Assembly (NCBI RefSeq): GCF_900880625.1
Contig: NZ_CAAHFB010000001.1
Coordinates: 1,612,001 to 1,676,000 of the forward strand
DNA length: 64,000 nt
Origin: Halorhabdus rudnickae
GTDB lineage: Archaea > Halobacteriota > Halobacteria > Halobacteriales > Haloarculaceae
Direction of reading: 5' to 3'
Shown: positions 62,647 through 64,000 of the stretch, piece after piece
Layout of the letters: each line of letters begins with the position of its first letter
How positions within the stretch are numbered: position 1 is the first letter of the stretch
Notes under the pieces: generated by a model
Told to the model about the DNA's origin: nothing
The model's input: only the letters and a program-made list of their open reading frames with translations
Databases searched by the model: none
Position numbers and translations under genes: made by a program

Positions 62647-63930
62647 GTGCGACTCGTTCAGGTGTCGATCCCGGCGGGCAAACGCGACGCGATCGAGGAC
62701 GCCCTGGACGCCGAAGATGTCGACTACATCCTGACTGACGAGACCAGCGGCCGGGAGTTTACGGCCGTCGCGTACATCCCACTGCCGACCAACGCCGTCG
62801 AACCGGTGCTCGAACGGCTCCGCGAGGCCGGCATCGACGAGCAGGCCTACACCGTCGTAGTTGAGGCCAATACCGTCATTTCACGGCGGTTCGAGGAACT
62901 CCAGGATCGCTATGCCGAGGAAAAGAGCGAGGAACGCATCGCCCGCGAGGAACTCACCTCGAAGGCCGCCGACCTCGCCCCGGCGACCTGGAGCTATGCT
63001 GTCCTGACGGTCGTCTCCGCGGTGATCGCCACTGCCGGACTGCTGTTGGACTCGCCGGCGGTCATCGTCGGCTCGATGGTGATCGCACCGCTGATCGGCC
63101 CCGCGATGGCTGCAAGCGTCGGGACAGTCGTCGACGACGACGATCTCTTCCGGCGGGGCGTGGGGCTGCAGATCGCGGGGCTCGGACTGGCAGTACTTAG
63201 CGCCGCCGTCTTTGCCTTCCTGGTGCGAAACCTGTTTCTCGTCCCACCTGGGCTCGACGTCACGTCGATCCCGGCCGTCCGAGAGCGTCTCCTGCCGGAC
63301 TTCCTCTCGCTGGTGGTCGCGCTCGGGGCCGGTGTCGCGGGTGTGGTCAGTCTCTCGACAGGCGTCTCGACGGCGCTGGTCGGCGTCATGATCGCCGTCG
63401 CGTTGATCCCGCCCGCGGCGACGGTCGGGATCGGCATCGCCTGGGGGTTGCCGACAGTCAGCCTCGGATCGGGCGTGTTGACGCTGGTGAACGTCCTCTC
63501 GATCAACCTCGCCGCGCTAGCGGTGCTTTGGTACCTGGGCTACCGGCCGACCCACTGGTTCCGGGAAGACGACGCCCGTTCGCAGACACTCAAACGCGTG
63601 CTGGCGCTTGCCGCGGCCATCGCCGTCCTGTCGGTGTTTCTCGGCGGGGTCACCTACGACACCTACACGCGGGCGACCGTCGACGGCCAGATCGACGAGG
63701 CCGTCGCCAAAGTGGTTGCCGAGACACCGGGGACGACCGTACAGGACGTCTCGATCGAGCGATCAGGCGGACTGTTCTTCCAGCAACCGCGGCGGATCGT
63801 CGTCACGATCGGTATCCCGCCGGATAATGGCCCTCCCGATCTGGCCGACCGACTCGACGACCGTCTCGACGACGTTGTGGGGCGTGACGTCACAACGGAA
63901 CTCCGGTACGTAACGACTGAATCGGCCTGA
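62647..63930 (+). CDS. DUF389/TIGR00341 family membrane protein
   Basis: The GTG at 62647 (RLVQVSIPAGKRDAIEDALD) is the likely start, giving 427 residues; the frame runs 9 codons further upstream. An N-terminal ferredoxin-like domain (about 1-85) precedes five or six helices, including LLLDSPAVIVGSMVIAPLIG and PAMAASVGTVVDDDDLFRRG, the DUF389 signature. A soluble C-terminal domain closes the protein. The family is widespread in haloarchaea; transport or channel function is suspected but unproven. Confidence 0.85.
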   Translation: MRLVQVSIPAGKRDAIEDALDAEDVDYILTDETSGREFTAVAYIPLPTNAVEPVLERLREAGIDEQAYTVVVEANTVISRRFEELQDRYAEEKSEERIAREELTSKAADLAPATWSYAVLTVVSAVIATAGLLLDSPAVIVGSMVIAPLIGPAMAASVGTVVDDDDLFRRGVGLQIAGLGLAVLSAAVFAFLVRNLFLVPPGLDVTSIPAVRERLLPDFLSLVVALGAGVAGVVSLSTGVSTALVGVMIAVALIPPAATVGIGIAWGLPTVSLGSGVLTLVNVLSINLAALAVLWYLGYRPTHWFREDDARSQTLKRVLALAAAIAVLSVFLGGVTYDTYTRATVDGQIDEAVAKVVAETPGTTVQDVSIERSGGLFFQQPRRIVVTIGIPPDNGPPDLADRLDDRLDDVVGRDVTTELRYVTTESA

Positions 63931-63938
63931 ACGAGACT

Positions 63939-63952
63939 CAAACGTTCGTTTG
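63939..63952. promoter_or_regulatory. Short inverted repeat after the DUF389 gene, possible operator of the next gene
   Basis: caaacg-tt-cgtttg is a 6-bp inverted repeat with a 2-base spacer, in the 70 bp between the DUF389 stop and the window end. It resembles TetR-type operators. The gene it would control lies outside the window. Confidence 0.35.
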
Positions 63953-64000
63953 ACCTTGGGATAGGGGCTTTTAGTAGCGGGTCGAATCTGGTAGTGATGC

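Overview
The window is chromosomal DNA from a halophilic archaeon (class Halobacteria). The evidence is high GC, strongly Asp/Glu-rich and Lys-poor proteins, archaeal information genes (thermosome, prefoldin alpha, aIF6, L18Ae/L31e/L39e, FtsY), many twin-arginine (Tat) signal peptides with lipoboxes, a bacterio-opsin-activator type regulator, DUF5808, and short TATA-driven leaders. A member of the Haloarculaceae/Halorhabdus group is my guess; no marker here fixes the genus. No rRNA, tRNA or CRISPR array was seen.

Layout. 1-3600: end of an enolase-superfamily gene, tsr3, a long redoxin-like protein, an NTF2-like protein and a membrane protein. 3601-5800: a decayed patch with a broken nitrite/sulfite reductase and two related gene tails around a Tic20-like membrane protein. 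5801-8995: the rpl39e-rpl31e-eif6-rpl18a-pfdA-ftsY operon, split by a hairpin-rich insert. 8996-11744: nuoD and hisA remnants, an 80-bp palindromic element, a short MFS gene and hisA. 11745-16328: an envelope glycan cluster. 16540-23482: thermosome, a frameshifted TIGR00725 gene, a glutamate-cysteine-ligase-like enzyme, a Tat lipoprotein of the inositol monophosphatase family, an RNase H-like nuclease and a rhomboid protease. 23549-25874: feoA-feoB plus a zinc ribbon. 26038-33551: DUF123, thiE, a PAS histidine kinase, a K+ channel with RCK domains, a second palindromic element and a Zn/Cd P-type ATPase. 33827-36989: a Tat-exported unknown, an IS6-family IS, small unknowns and a Bat-like regulator.

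37070-45974 is the most interesting metabolic block. A Fe(III) ABC transporter (binding protein, permease, ATPase) is followed, each time by a 4-nt overlap, by a GT-C glycosyltransferase, a Tat-lipoprotein gluconate 2-dehydrogenase subunit 3 and a GMC oxidoreductase, then a GT2 glycosyltransferase. The palindrome TTTAGGTTAGCCTAAA lies between TATA box and start of the first gene, a near-identical one precedes the GT2, and a degenerate one precedes feoA. I read this as an iron-repressed regulon linking iron uptake to extracytoplasmic sugar oxidation and glycosylation.

46162-58524 is mostly housekeeping (rdgB, ahcY, an SAH/MTA deaminase, a 7TM histidine kinase, hisG, trxB, engB) plus an MFS pseudogene split by an IS200/IS605 element whose ends match the IS608 rule (TTAC left, TCAA right). 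58791-62049 is a distinctly AT-rich island: a Tat-exported zinc phospholipase C/nuclease P1-like protein followed by four small lipoprotein genes, three clearly related and partly tandemly duplicated. That layout resembles effector plus lipoprotein-immunity modules and is the best candidate for an undescribed system. 62160-64000 holds a zinc ribbon, a small membrane protein and a DUF389 protein.
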